Notes: generated by a model from the letters alone, not told the origin. A DNA stretch of 64,000 bases from Pseudopedobacter sp965218985 (GCA_965218985.1 CBDCMP010000007.1:2728001-2792000), one strand, 5' to 3'; shown: positions 50,822 to 60,821, counted from the stretch's first letter. Made by a program: numbers and translations.

Positions 50822-53800
50822 TTAACCTTGATAAAGCCAAACCCTTAATAATGAAAGCAACTGATCTATATCAACAGGTTTTGAGATATAGTCTGAAGCT
50901 CCAACCTGAATACATTTCTCGCGATCACCCATCATTGCTTTTGCAGTGACGGCGATGATGGGCAACTTTTTGTATTTAGGATTTTTTCTGATGGCTTTGA
51001 TGGTCTCATAACCATCCATCTCCGGCATCATGATATCCATTAAAATCACATCTATATTTGGAGTGACGTCTAATTTATACAATGCCTCTTTCCCGTCTAT
51101 GGCACTCACCACATTCATTTGATGTTTTTCTAATGATTTAGAGAGGGAGAAGATATTTCTCACATCATCATCTGCGATCAAAACAGTTTTGTTTTTAATC
51201 ACTTCTGAGAGAACGCCTAATTTTTTCAGCTTATTTTCCTTTGGGGCACTTCTGTCATCTTCCACAAGATGAAGAAACAAACCAACTTCATCTAAAATAC
51301 GCTGATAGGAATGTGCGGTTTTCACTATGATGGAATCAGCATATCTTTTGATCTTCAGCTCCTCCACTTTCGATATGTTTTTACCAGTAAATATGATGAT
51401 AGGCAAATGCTCCAATCCTGGATTTTGACGAATGACGTCAAGCGTTTCATAAGCATTTTCGTAAGGGACACCCATGTCCAGGATCACGCAATCCACACCC
51501 TGCTCCTTTAAAGCAGCCGTGCTGTCTGACACATTATTCTTGATTTCAGAATTGATATTGAAATTACTGAGAAAATAAGCTAAGGCAGTGGCGTGTTTGG
51601 TGTTCTCTTCCACAATCAAAACCTTTTTTGGGTAACGATTTAATGCATCTTCGATCTTTTTAAAGACGAGGCCCATTTCTTCAATGGCGAATGGTTTATT
51701 GATGAAATCAACCGCTCCTTTTAATAGGCTTTCTTTTTTTGCCTGTAAAGAAGACATGATGTGCACAGGAATATGCCTGGTTTTCATATTAGATTTTAGG
51801 TGCTCCATCACCATCCAGCCATCCATGATTGGTAACTGAATATCCAATAAAATAGCTCTTGGCTGGTATTCAATGGCTGCCGGTAAGGCTAAATCGCCTC
51901 TCACAACAATCACGCCCTTATAATTTTCTTTCCGGGCATAATTCAGTAAGGTTTTAGCAAAAATGGTGTCATCCTCCACAATTAAAATGACTTTGTCATC
52001 TTTCCTGATGTTGTTACGATCATCAGGAATAGCTTCAGGGATCACCTTGCTGATGAGCGGATGATGCAGATCTTTCTCTGGAACGAGGATTGGAGTATCT
52101 TCTAGGTGAATTTCTTCTTCGGGCAATAAAATTTGTTTGAATTTTGGCAGACTGACAAGGAACGAACTTCCTTTTCCGGGTTCGCTATCCACTTCAATTT
52201 TCCCTCCCAATAATTTTGCCAATTCTCTGCTGATGGATAGACCCAAGCCTGTTCCACCAAATTTTCTTCGTGTAGAACCATCCTCCTGTTGGAAAGCTTC
52301 AAAAATTAACTTCTGTTTGTCTTTTGATATCCCAATGCCTGTGTCGGTCACTTTAAATAGGATCTGATCCTCTTTGTCCGTGACATTTAAAGTCACACCG
52401 CCTTCTGCAGTGAATTTGATGGCATTAGATAAAAGATTTTTCAGGATCTGCCCCAACCTTACAAAATCTGTCTCTATAAGGCCTTTTGATTTTGTTATAT
52501 CGAATTGAAGCTCGATGTTCTTTTGGCTTGCTAAGGGCTTAAACAATCCTTTCAACTCTTCAATGATGGATTGGATCTCAATCCTTTCAAAATTGACATC
52601 CATTTTACCGGCTTCTATCTTTGAGAGATCAAGAATCTCGTCAATTAAAGCCAGCAGGCCATTTCCCGAACTTTGGATTACCTTAGCCGATTCTATTTGT
52701 TCCGCCGTCAAATTGCCTTCCGGATTCTCGGCAGTGAGTCTGGACAGTAATAAAATGGAATTGAGGGGGGTTCTGAGCTCATGTGACATATTGGCTAAAA
52801 ACTCAGATTTATATTTGGTGCTTAAAGCGATCTCCTCTGCTTTTTGTTGGATCTCCATATTGCGTTCTACCACCAATTGGTTTTTCTCCTCCAGGTCTTT
52901 AGAACGCTCTTCCAATTGCTGATTTGATTCTAACAATTCTTCCTGCTGTACTTTCAACTCTTCTTCAGAAGCCTGCAATTTTTGCGTTTGGGCTTCCAGT
53001 TCAGCATTGATGTTCTCCATCTCGTTATGTTGAGCTTGCAGCTCTTCTGTTTGAGCTTGGGTTTCCTCCAGCAGATTCTGGATATGCCTCCTTGATTTAG
53101 CACTGGTGATGGCGGCACCCAAAGTGTTGCAACAAGCCTGATGAAATTTAAGGTCAATCTCAGCGAACGGAGCGTTACATCCTAATTCCACCACGCCAAC
53201 CGTGATTTTATCATGAACGATAGGAATGAATAGAAGATGCCTTAATTTAATGCTCCCACCAGAAAAGCTGATGTGATAATCCTCATCTTCCAGATTTTGA
53301 ATTAATTTTAATTCACCATCTTTAAACACCTGGCCAATTAAACCTTCACCTTCTTTGAAAGACGGTTTCATGAAACCTTCCAGTCCATGTGCTTTATTTA
53401 ACATCAATTTACCTTCCTGATAGAGGTAAACTGCTCCGTTTTGGCACATTCCGTAGCTGACCAGGTGTTCTAAAGATTCATGGCAAACCACATCAACTGT
53501 TTTATTTCCCACTAACTTTTCATTGATAAGGGCTATTCCTTTTTGTAGCCATTCGTCGTCATTCAGTTTATTAAAGGAATCTTCCAAAGATGCAGCCATT
53601 GCATTAAGCGAAACGCTCAACTTACTTAACTCTCCTAAAGCATCATTGTGGATTCTGGTGGAATAATCACCTGCGGATATTTTTAGTGCAATCTCTTCGA
53701 TACTTCTTATACTGCTCGCAGTGTCTCTTTCTTTGGCAAGCAATTGGTTTTTAAGTGCTTCTCTGCTCTTGAAATCCGATCTTATCCTTAAATAGAAGAC

Positions 53801-54385
53801 GATGGTGATGATCAAAGAGAGTATTGCGGAGAATATTAATAATAGAGGAGTGTAAGAGGCTGATTTATTAGCTTCTGCAGTTCTGGTAACTAACAATTTC
53901 CGCTCCACTTCTTTCATTCTATCTACAATCAGTCGGCAACTATCCATCATTTTTTTACCAGAAAGCATTTGGTTTAAGCTGATCTCTTTATTAGCTTTTT
54001 TCTGATTGATGACACTTTTAAGAAGGGCAGATCTTTTACTGATCACGCTATTTAAATCATTCCAGTTCTTTTGTTGAGCAGGATTTTCCAAAATGAGGGT
54101 CTTTACTTCATTTAGCTGCACGGGAAGAGCTTGCTGACTTCTATAATAAGGTTGAAGAAATCTTTCATCACCGGTGATCAGGTACCCTCTTTGTCCTGTT
54201 TCGGAGTCTTTAAGTGTGGAAACCACATCTTCCAAACCCCTTAACGTTTTTAGGGTGTGTTCTACTTGGTTTTGATTGGCCACTAATCGCTTTATAGCTA
54301 TGAATGCAGCTCCCGAACTTAACAGTACCAGAATGAATGATATTGCAAATCCAATTTGAAGGTTTCTTAAAAATTTAGACGACAT
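50822..54385 (-). CDS. Hybrid sensor histidine kinase with CHASE3, HAMP, GAF and three receivers
   Basis: 1187 residues from MSSKFLRNLQIGF (54385); a frame reaching 54496 would overlap the neighbouring kinase. Domains: membrane helix, CHASE3-type periplasmic region (TLRGLEDVVSTLKDSETGQRGYL...), second helix near 185-205, HAMP, GAF (~300-450), a long coiled coil (Gln/Glu-rich, ~455-545), HisKA with the phospho-His in ANMSHELRTPLNSI, HATPase (TGIGIS, GGTGLGLSISREL), then three receivers (ILLDIQLPIMDGW, VDCVILDMGVP, VILMDIMMPEMDG). This architecture is widespread in Bacteroidota and can relay phosphate to the small receivers next door. Confidence 0.93.
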   Translation of the reverse strand: MSSKFLRNLQIGFAISFILVLLSSGAAFIAIKRLVANQNQVEHTLKTLRGLEDVVSTLKDSETGQRGYLITGDERFLQPYYRSQQALPVQLNEVKTLILENPAQQKNWNDLNSVISKRSALLKSVINQKKANKEISLNQMLSGKKMMDSCRLIVDRMKEVERKLLVTRTAEANKSASYTPLLLIFSAILSLIITIVFYLRIRSDFKSREALKNQLLAKERDTASSIRSIEEIALKISAGDYSTRIHNDALGELSKLSVSLNAMAASLEDSFNKLNDDEWLQKGIALINEKLVGNKTVDVVCHESLEHLVSYGMCQNGAVYLYQEGKLMLNKAHGLEGFMKPSFKEGEGLIGQVFKDGELKLIQNLEDEDYHISFSGGSIKLRHLLFIPIVHDKITVGVVELGCNAPFAEIDLKFHQACCNTLGAAITSAKSRRHIQNLLEETQAQTEELQAQHNEMENINAELEAQTQKLQASEEELKVQQEELLESNQQLEERSKDLEEKNQLVVERNMEIQQKAEEIALSTKYKSEFLANMSHELRTPLNSILLLSRLTAENPEGNLTAEQIESAKVIQSSGNGLLALIDEILDLSKIEAGKMDVNFERIEIQSIIEELKGLFKPLASQKNIELQFDITKSKGLIETDFVRLGQILKNLLSNAIKFTAEGGVTLNVTDKEDQILFKVTDTGIGISKDKQKLIFEAFQQEDGSTRRKFGGTGLGLSISRELAKLLGGKIEVDSEPGKGSSFLVSLPKFKQILLPEEEIHLEDTPILVPEKDLHHPLISKVIPEAIPDDRNNIRKDDKVILIVEDDTIFAKTLLNYARKENYKGVIVVRGDLALPAAIEYQPRAILLDIQLPIMDGWMVMEHLKSNMKTRHIPVHIMSSLQAKKESLLKGAVDFINKPFAIEEMGLVFKKIEDALNRYPKKVLIVEENTKHATALAYFLSNFNINSEIKNNVSDSTAALKEQGVDCVILDMGVPYENAYETLDVIRQNPGLEHLPIIIFTGKNISKVEELKIKRYADSIIVKTAHSYQRILDEVGLFLHLVEDDRSAPKENKLKKLGVLSEVIKNKTVLIADDDVRNIFSLSKSLEKHQMNVVSAIDGKEALYKLDVTPNIDVILMDIMMPEMDGYETIKAIRKNPKYKKLPIIAVTAKAMMGDREKCIQVGASDYISKPVDIDQLLSLLRVWLYQG

Positions 54386-54387
54386 AT

Positions 54388-55863
54388 TTAAATATTGATC
54401 GGGTTTATAGGGATAGAGAAAAAGAATTCGGCCCCCTGTCCGGGATTGCTGACCACTCCAAAAGAACCATGATGACGTTTTATAATCTCTGCGCAAATGT
54501 ATAAACCGATACCTAAGCCCTGGAACTTCAGAGAGGATTCCTCCACCCTGTAGAACTTCGTGAATATACTGTATTGCTTTTCAGGAGGTATACCAATTCC
54601 ATTATCTTTTACCTTGATAATCAGATTGTTATCTTCCTCTTTTCTGGTAATGGTGACAGTTCTGTTTTCTGGAGAATATTTCAACGCATTGGTAAGGTAG
54701 TTGATCAGTACCTGTTCTATTCTGCTTTCGTCTGCAAAAACTTCCAAAGCATTTTCATTTCCCAAGATTTTTATGATGCCATCTTCCTGTGTTTGCTTAA
54801 TGGTCTCCACAGAAGATTCGATGAGTGATTGTATGTTAAAGGTTTTCTTGTTGAGTTTTAATTCTCCGCTTTCAATTTTAGAGATGTCAAGTAATTCCGA
54901 GATGAGCTCATTTAATTTACCAACCTGCAATTGGGCCCTTACAATATAATTTTTGATTTGTTCAGTACTGGAACTTTTCAGACTTCGCTCCAGCAGTTGA
55001 ATGTAGGCTTTTATACTGGTCAAAGGCGTTTTCAGCTCATGACTGGCAATACTTAAAAATTCATCCTTTTTCTTCTCTACTTGTTTTTGATCCTCGATAT
55101 CAGTGAAGGTTCCCACCCACTTAATGATGGCACCATTATTTTTTATGGGTATGATCCTTAAAAGATGAAATCTGTATTCAGAATGAATGAGTTTTTTAAT
55201 CCTGACCTCCATCTCCAGTTCCTCTCTCTTTTCAAAAGCTTTTTCCCATTTTTCTTTAATTTTTTTATCATCAGGATGAGTGGGAGGAAATTGCTTCATG
55301 TTGATGGAGTAGTTGAACCAATGTTGATTCACAAATTCTATATTCCCTTTTTCATCAGAGGTAAAGGCAATCAGAGGAAGAGATTCCATGGTGCTGTGCA
55401 ATTGCTCCACTCTTGCTCTTAATTCAGATTGCGTTTTCTTTCTGATCTCTATCTCCGCTTTCAATGTCACCTGAATCTCCTGAAGTTCTTTGGTTTGCTG
55501 GTAAAGTCTTAAAAAAGTATTCACTTTTAAAAGAAGGATTTCAGGATCAATTGGCTTAGTCACATAATCAATACCTCCAGAAGCATATCCTTTGGTAATG
55601 AATTGTTTGTTAGTGTTGACAGCAGACAAGAATATGATAGGAATATCTTTGGATTTATTGAAACCGGAAAGGGTTTCAGCCACTTCAAAACCATCCATGC
55701 CAGGCATTTGGACATCCAAAATAATTAAGGCATATTCATTTTTAAGTACTTTCTTCAAAGCATCCTCACCTGATAAAGCAGTATCGACATTAAATTCTTT
55801 TGATTCCAGCAGTTTTTTTAAAGAATAAATATTCTCCGGCTTATCATCAACAATTAATATCAT
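54388..55863 (-). CDS. Receiver-PAS-histidine kinase
   Basis: 491 residues, soluble. An N-terminal receiver (ILIVDDKPENIYSLKKLLES; phospho-acceptor in LIILDVQMPGMDGFEVA) is followed by a short coiled coil, a PAS/PAC domain (~165-260, LIAFTSDEKGNIEFVNQHW), HisKA (SIASHELKTPLTSIKAYIQ) and HATPase (KVKDNGIGIPPEKQYSIFTK, FQGLGIGLYICAEIIK). Ends three bases before the hybrid kinase start. First gene of the cluster as transcribed. Confidence 0.92.
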   Translation of the reverse strand: MILIVDDKPENIYSLKKLLESKEFNVDTALSGEDALKKVLKNEYALIILDVQMPGMDGFEVAETLSGFNKSKDIPIIFLSAVNTNKQFITKGYASGGIDYVTKPIDPEILLLKVNTFLRLYQQTKELQEIQVTLKAEIEIRKKTQSELRARVEQLHSTMESLPLIAFTSDEKGNIEFVNQHWFNYSINMKQFPPTHPDDKKIKEKWEKAFEKREELEMEVRIKKLIHSEYRFHLLRIIPIKNNGAIIKWVGTFTDIEDQKQVEKKKDEFLSIASHELKTPLTSIKAYIQLLERSLKSSSTEQIKNYIVRAQLQVGKLNELISELLDISKIESGELKLNKKTFNIQSLIESSVETIKQTQEDGIIKILGNENALEVFADESRIEQVLINYLTNALKYSPENRTVTITRKEEDNNLIIKVKDNGIGIPPEKQYSIFTKFYRVEESSLKFQGLGIGLYICAEIIKRHHGSFGVVSNPGQGAEFFFSIPINPINI

Positions 55864-56000
55864 ACAGCTGTTTAAGTAAGAGCATAGCGTCGTTTAGGGT
55901 CTGTTTTCTAAATATTATTGATATTATTCTCAAAATAAAAAATCAATTTCAACCAGCAATAATTACACCACTTTAGTTGATTCTGATGATTTTCATTCAT
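55864..56000. other. Divergent gap between the kinase cluster and the marR-fad operon
   Basis: About 140 bases, A+T rich, containing the start regions of both divergent transcripts. No gene. I could not place a minus-strand -7 element with confidence. Confidence 0.4.
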
Positions 56001-56043
56001 AATTTATTATGCTTGCATAATAAATTTAAGTTCATTACATTTG
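56001..56043 (+). promoter_or_regulatory. marR-fad promoter with overlapping palindromic operator
   Basis: TACATTTG (56036-56043) is a TAnnTTTG -7 element; TTG at 56013-56015 is 20 bases upstream as -33. A perfect 12-bp inverted repeat, AATTTATTATGC (56001-56012) and its complement (56015-56026), is centred on that TTG. A MarR dimer bound here would block the promoter. The sites are seen; autorepression is inferred. Confidence 0.65.
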
Positions 56044-56146
56044 AAAAAACCTTTTTAAACTTATATGATGAAGACATTTTACTGGATATTAACCATTCGA
56101 AATGAACAGGAATTCCAGTGAATTCATCTAAATATGTTATTTATTG

Positions 56147-56584
56147 ATGAAACATCAAGAGACACTAGATTATTTTCTGAAAATTACCTGGCAGAACATT
56201 GCAAATAAGTACAATCAAATAGCCTCAGAGTTCGGAATCACACAATCCATTGGTTATTTATTGATGAATATTGATGAACATGAAGGAACCACGGTTTCAG
56301 AAGTGGCTGCTTTGTTAGGTTTGAAATCAACAAGTTTAAGCCGGATGCTGAACAACCTGCAGCAAGATGGATTGATATACAGAAAGGGTCATTTAAAGGA
56401 TAAAAGGTCTGTTAAGCTCTATCTCACTGACGAAGGGAAAGAGAAAAGACATCTTGCCCGTGTGGTGGTCAAAAAGTTTAATGATTATTTGAACGCTCAC
56501 TTATCAGAGAAGGATCAATTGCAATTGATCAATTCATTGAAAGCCATCAATGAATTAACCACCAATTATGAAGCTGATAATTAG
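56147..56584 (+). CDS. MarR-family transcriptional regulator
   Basis: 145 residues from ATG 56147 (an in-frame TTG one codon earlier is less likely). The winged helix-turn-helix is at about residues 45-105: TTVSEVAALLGLKSTSLSRM, then LQQDGLIYRKGHLKDKRSV, the typical recognition helix plus wing. N- and C-terminal helices form the dimer. It stands 11 bases before the beta-oxidation genes and probably senses acyl-CoA or fatty acid to control them. Confidence 0.92.
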   Translation: MKHQETLDYFLKITWQNIANKYNQIASEFGITQSIGYLLMNIDEHEGTTVSEVAALLGLKSTSLSRMLNNLQQDGLIYRKGHLKDKRSVKLYLTDEGKEKRHLARVVVKKFNDYLNAHLSEKDQLQLINSLKAINELTTNYEADN

Positions 56585-56595
56585 ATATTATTTTT

Positions 56596-59004
56596 ATGAA
56601 AAGGACAATTAAAAAAGTTGCAGTATTAGGCTCGGGAATCATGGGGTCTCGTATTGCATGCCACTTTGCAAATATTGGTGTGGAGGTCTTGCTTTTGGAT
56701 ATAGTTCCAAGAGAACTGAAGGATAAAGAAAAAGCAAAAGGTTTGACGCTGGATGATGACCCGGGTGTTCGTAACAGAGTGGTAAATGATGCCTTGGCCT
56801 TTGCCGCGAAATCAAATCCGTCTCCTGTTTATAACAAATCCGTTTTAAACAAGATTAAAACAGGGAATTTTGAGGATGATATGAAAAACATCGCTACCTG
56901 CGACTGGACCATTGAAGTGGTGGTGGAGAATCTGGATATCAAAAAGAAGGTTTATGACCAGGTGGAGCAATTTAGAAAACCGGGGACATTAATTACTTCT
57001 AACACCTCAGGAATCCCCATCCACATGATGGCCGAAGGCCGTTCAGAAGATTTTAAAAAGCATTTCTGCGGAACGCATTTCTTCAATCCGCCAAGATATT
57101 TGAGGTTGTTGGAGATCATTCCGACTCCGTACACAGATCCGGAAATCGTTGATTTTTTGATGCATTACGGGGATAAATTTTTAGGAAAAACCACGGTTTT
57201 ATGTAAAGACACTCCTGCCTTCATCGCTAACCGTGTGGGGGTTTATTCTATTATGGCACTATTGCATCTGGTGGAGAAGATGGATCTGACAGTGGAGGAA
57301 GTGGATAAATTTACCGGTCCGGCATTGGGCCGGCCAAAATCTGCGACCTTCCGAACCACTGATGTGGTAGGTTTAGACACCATGATCAATGTAGCCAACG
57401 GACTTTCACAAAATGTTCCTGATGATGAGCAAAAAGAAGTTTTTGTTTTGCCTGATTACGTGAAGGAAATGCAAGAGAACAAATGGTTGGGAGATAAAAC
57501 TGGTCAGGGATTCTATAAAAAGACAAAAGATAAAGACGGTAAGACCGAGATTTTAGCATTAGACTTAAAAACATTGGAATACCGTCCTCAAAATAAAGTG
57601 AAATCTGCCACGTTGGATGCCACTAAACCAGTGGAAAATCTACGTCAGCGGATGAAGGTTTATGCCGCAGGTAAAGATAAAGCGGCAGAGTTTTTCAGAA
57701 TTTCTTTTTCAGGATTGTTTGAATATGTATCCAATCGAATTCCCGAAATCTCGAATGAATTGTACAGGATTGATGACGCCATGCGGGCAGGTTTTGGTTG
57801 GGAATTAGGGCCATTTGAAGTTTGGGATGCATTAGGTGTGAAAGAAGGAGTGGAGATGATGAAAGCCAACGGAAAAACTCCCGCTGCCTGGGTGACGGAA
57901 ATGTTGACAGCCGGTAATGATTCTTTCTATAAAATAGAAAACGGTAATAAAACTTATTACGATATCCCGACTAAATCCTATAAGGCAATTCCTGGTCAGG
58001 ATGCATTTATCATTCTGGATAATATCAGAGCCAATAAAACCATTTGGAAAAATGCCGGCACAACACTAACTGATTTAGGCGATGGTATCTTGAATTTAGA
58101 ATTCCACACCAAAATGAATACCATTGGTGGTGAAGTTTTAAGTGGCATCAACAAAGCCATTGACATTGCCGAGAAAGATTACAGAGGATTGGTGATTGGA
58201 AATGAGGGGACCAACTTCTCTGCCGGAGCCAATGTAGGCATGATTTTCATGATGGCGGTGGAACAGGAATGGGATGAAGTGAACATGGCGATTAAACTAT
58301 TCCAAAACACTGCTATGCGTTTACGTTATTCTTCCATTCCGGTAGTGGTTGCTCCGCACAATTTGACCTTAGGCGGTGGTTGTGAATTTGCTTTACATGC
58401 CGACCATGTTCAACTGAGTGCTGAAACTTACATGGGTTTGGTAGAGTTTGGTGTGGGATTGATCCCTGGTGGTGGTGGAACTAAGGAAATGACATTAAGA
58501 GCTTCCGATGAATTTGAGGAAGGACAGATTGAACAGAATGTGCTGAAGGAGAAATTCCTAACTATCGCCATGGCAAAAGTTTCCACCTCAGGTTTGGAGG
58601 CGTATGATTTGGGTTATTTACTGAAAGATAGATTCTCTATTTCCATGAACAAAAGCAGGTTGATTGCCGATGCCAAAGAGAAGGCTTTGGAACTGGCTGA
58701 TGCTGGTTACACCCAATCTGTGCGAAGAACAGATATCAAAGTGCTAGGTAAATATGGCTTAGGAATGGTTTACGCCGGGGCAAATACTATGCGTTCTGGA
58801 AATTACATCTCAGACCATGACCAAAAAATTTCTCAAAAATTAGGTTACGTGATGTGCGGTGGAGATTTATCAGCACCAACTTTGGTAACCGAACAATATT
58901 TATTGGATTTAGAAAGAGAGGCATTTTTGAGTTTGTGTGGGGAAAAGAAAACTTTAGAGCGTATTCAGAGTATCATCACAAAAGGGAAACCGTTGCGGAA
59001 TTAG
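56596..59004 (+). CDS. Bifunctional 3-hydroxyacyl-CoA dehydrogenase/enoyl-CoA hydratase
   Basis: 802 residues; carries out the hydration and NAD-dependent oxidation steps of beta-oxidation. The NAD loop VAVLGSGIMGSRIACHFAN (near 8) and HFFNPPRYLRLLEIIP start the dehydrogenase, whose C-domains run to about residue 460. The crotonase domain follows (~475-700): NFSAGANVGMIF and TLGGGCEFALHADHVQLSAE form the oxyanion hole. Domain order is dehydrogenase first, the reverse of E. coli FadB. Second gene of the marR operon. Confidence 0.93.
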   Translation: MKRTIKKVAVLGSGIMGSRIACHFANIGVEVLLLDIVPRELKDKEKAKGLTLDDDPGVRNRVVNDALAFAAKSNPSPVYNKSVLNKIKTGNFEDDMKNIATCDWTIEVVVENLDIKKKVYDQVEQFRKPGTLITSNTSGIPIHMMAEGRSEDFKKHFCGTHFFNPPRYLRLLEIIPTPYTDPEIVDFLMHYGDKFLGKTTVLCKDTPAFIANRVGVYSIMALLHLVEKMDLTVEEVDKFTGPALGRPKSATFRTTDVVGLDTMINVANGLSQNVPDDEQKEVFVLPDYVKEMQENKWLGDKTGQGFYKKTKDKDGKTEILALDLKTLEYRPQNKVKSATLDATKPVENLRQRMKVYAAGKDKAAEFFRISFSGLFEYVSNRIPEISNELYRIDDAMRAGFGWELGPFEVWDALGVKEGVEMMKANGKTPAAWVTEMLTAGNDSFYKIENGNKTYYDIPTKSYKAIPGQDAFIILDNIRANKTIWKNAGTTLTDLGDGILNLEFHTKMNTIGGEVLSGINKAIDIAEKDYRGLVIGNEGTNFSAGANVGMIFMMAVEQEWDEVNMAIKLFQNTAMRLRYSSIPVVVAPHNLTLGGGCEFALHADHVQLSAETYMGLVEFGVGLIPGGGGTKEMTLRASDEFEEGQIEQNVLKEKFLTIAMAKVSTSGLEAYDLGYLLKDRFSISMNKSRLIADAKEKALELADAGYTQSVRRTDIKVLGKYGLGMVYAGANTMRSGNYISDHDQKISQKLGYVMCGGDLSAPTLVTEQYLLDLEREAFLSLCGEKKTLERIQSIITKGKPLRN

Positions 59005-59195
59005 TATTGGAACAAGGATTAAAGATTAAAGGATTAAGGAAGCGATAAGTGAAAAATAAGGATGATAGAAAGTGATATTTACTCTTTATTCATTCATCTT
59101 TAATCGGATCTTTTAACAAAGAAAAAAGATTTTTAAATGGATGATTTGCAAGGTGTCTTTATTCCTTTCTCTTTCATCCTTAATCAAAAAACAAC
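59005..59195. other. Spacer between the fadB-like gene and the thiolase gene
   Basis: 191 bases without a gene. Its end (about 59151-59195) reads GTCTTTATTCC...CTTTCATCCTTAATCAAAAA, clearly related to the 55-bp unit repeated upstream of the acyl-CoA dehydrogenase gene. TTTACTCTTTATTCATTCATC at about 59080 is a second diverged copy. Confidence 0.6.
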
Positions 59196-60371
59196 ATGGA
59201 AGCATACATCATAGCAGGATACAGAACAGCAGCAGGAAAAGCCCCACGAGGCGTTTTTCGTTTTACCAGAGCTGATGATTTGGCAGCAGAAGTCATCAGA
59301 GCATTGGTTGCGTCAGTTCCAAATTTGGATAAAGATCAAATCGACGATGTCATCGTAGGAAATGCCACACCAGAAGCAGAACAGGGATTAAACATTGGCA
59401 GAATGATTTCTCTGATGGCTTTAGGCACCGATAAAGTTCCGGGGGTAACAGTGAATCGTTATTGCGCTTCAGGATTGGAGACCATTGCCACCGCAGTGGC
59501 CAAAATTAAAACTGGCATGGCCAATTGTATAGTTGCTGGCGGAGTAGAAGTGATGAGCGGCATGCCTTTCGGCGGATGGAAAATTGTTCCCAATCCTGAG
59601 GTGGCGATGAAAAACCCAGACTGGTATTGGGGAATGGGCTTAACCGCCGAAGCGGTGGCCAAAGAATATGAAGTGAGTCGTGAAGATCAGGATGAGTTTG
59701 CTTTAAAATCTCATCAAAAAGCGATTGAAGCAATCAAAAACGGTCATCTAAAAGATGGTGTTTTGCCAATTACCGTCAAAGAGAATTATCTCGATGAAAA
59801 TATGAAAAAGAAAACCCATGAATATGTGGTAGACACCGATGAAGGCCCGAGAGCAGACACCAGCTTATCGGCTTTAGCTAAACTGAAGCCGGTTTTTGCT
59901 GCCGGAGGATCCGTAACAGCAGGTAATTCTTCCCAAACTTCAGATGGTGCCGCTTTTGTTTTAGTGGTTTCCGAAAAGATGCTGAAAAAATTAAATGTGG
60001 AACCTATCGCTCGTTTGGTAAGCTATGCTGTAGTGGGCGTTCCACCGAGAATTATGGGAATTGGACCGATTGAAGCTATTCCAATGGCTTTGAAACAGGC
60101 TGATATGAAACTGGAACAGATAGATTTGATTGAATTGAACGAAGCTTTCGCTTCACAGTCTTTGGCAGTCATCAGAAAATTAGGATTAGATACGGAGAAA
60201 GTGAATGTGAATGGTGGGGCGATAGCTTTAGGCCATCCATTAGGTTGTACCGGAGCGAAATTATCAGTCCAAATCTTCAATGAATTAAAAAGAAGAAACC
60301 AGAAATACGGCATGGTGACCATGTGTGTAGGCAGTGGACAGGGTGCAGCGGGGATATTTGAAATATTGTAG
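59196..60371 (+). CDS. fadA: Acetyl-CoA acyltransferase (3-ketoacyl-CoA thiolase)
   Basis: 391 residues; last step of beta-oxidation, releasing acetyl-CoA. The nucleophilic Cys is in TVNRYCASGLETIA (near residue 91), the His in GGAIALGHPLGCTGAK and the second Cys in MVTMCVGSGQGAAG. Full length. Downstream of its stop lies a purine-rich repeat. Confidence 0.94.
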   Translation: MEAYIIAGYRTAAGKAPRGVFRFTRADDLAAEVIRALVASVPNLDKDQIDDVIVGNATPEAEQGLNIGRMISLMALGTDKVPGVTVNRYCASGLETIATAVAKIKTGMANCIVAGGVEVMSGMPFGGWKIVPNPEVAMKNPDWYWGMGLTAEAVAKEYEVSREDQDEFALKSHQKAIEAIKNGHLKDGVLPITVKENYLDENMKKKTHEYVVDTDEGPRADTSLSALAKLKPVFAAGGSVTAGNSSQTSDGAAFVLVVSEKMLKKLNVEPIARLVSYAVVGVPPRIMGIGPIEAIPMALKQADMKLEQIDLIELNEAFASQSLAVIRKLGLDTEKVNVNGGAIALGHPLGCTGAKLSVQIFNELKRRNQKYGMVTMCVGSGQGAAGIFEIL

Positions 60372-60454
60372 GTGGAAAAGGGAAAAGGAGTAAGGAATAA
60401 GGAGCAAGGAATAAGGAGCAAGGAGTAAAGAGCAAGGATTAAAGACTAGTTAAG
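60372..60454. repeat. Purine-rich short repeats after the thiolase gene
   Basis: Degenerate tandem AAGGAATAAGGAGC-like words (AAGGAGTAAGGAATAAGGAGC, AAGGAGTAAAGAGC, AAGGATTAAAG). They are roughly the reverse complement of part of the 55-bp unit farther downstream (CTTTGCTCCTTCAT). Confidence 0.75.
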
Positions 60455-60799
60455 ATGCATAATTTTCGTCAGTTGAATATTTGGAAAGATGCAAGGGCTT
60501 TAGTAAAAGAAGTTTATCTTTTAACTTCAAAATTCCCTGCTGATGAAAGATTTGGGTTGATTAGTCAAATTAATAGATGTTCAATCTCTGTTCCGTCAAA
60601 TATTGCAGAGGGTTCTGCAAGAGGGACAAATAAAGATTTTGCTCATTTTTTAAAGATAGCCTTAGGTTCTTTATGCGAGTTGGAAACTCAACTTCTTTTG
60701 GCAACTGATTTAGGTATGATGTCTGAGTATGAAGAAGTATTTCAAAAGATCATTTTGCTTCAAAAGATGATTGTAAATTTTATTAAAACGTTAGTGTGA
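60455..60799 (+). CDS. Four-helix bundle protein (23S rRNA intervening-sequence family)
   Basis: 114 residues starting MHNFRQLNIWKDARALVKEV, with FPADERFGLISQINRCSISV, PSNIAEGSARGTNKDFAHFL and LCELETQLLLA, the signature of the small S23/four-helix-bundle family. Its function is unknown; some members are encoded in rRNA intervening sequences, but this one lies inside a metabolic operon surrounded by repeats. It may travel with them. Confidence 0.92.
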   Translation: MHNFRQLNIWKDARALVKEVYLLTSKFPADERFGLISQINRCSISVPSNIAEGSARGTNKDFAHFLKIALGSLCELETQLLLATDLGMMSEYEEVFQKIILLQKMIVNFIKTLV

Positions 60800-60821
60800 G
60801 TTGTTTGGGGAAAGATTTAGA

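Noticed and set aside
54388..54496. N-terminal extension of the hybrid kinase over the neighbouring kinase gene
   Set aside because: The extra 37 residues are the shifted frame of the conserved kinase C-terminus; MSSKF at 54385 directly precedes the first membrane helix.
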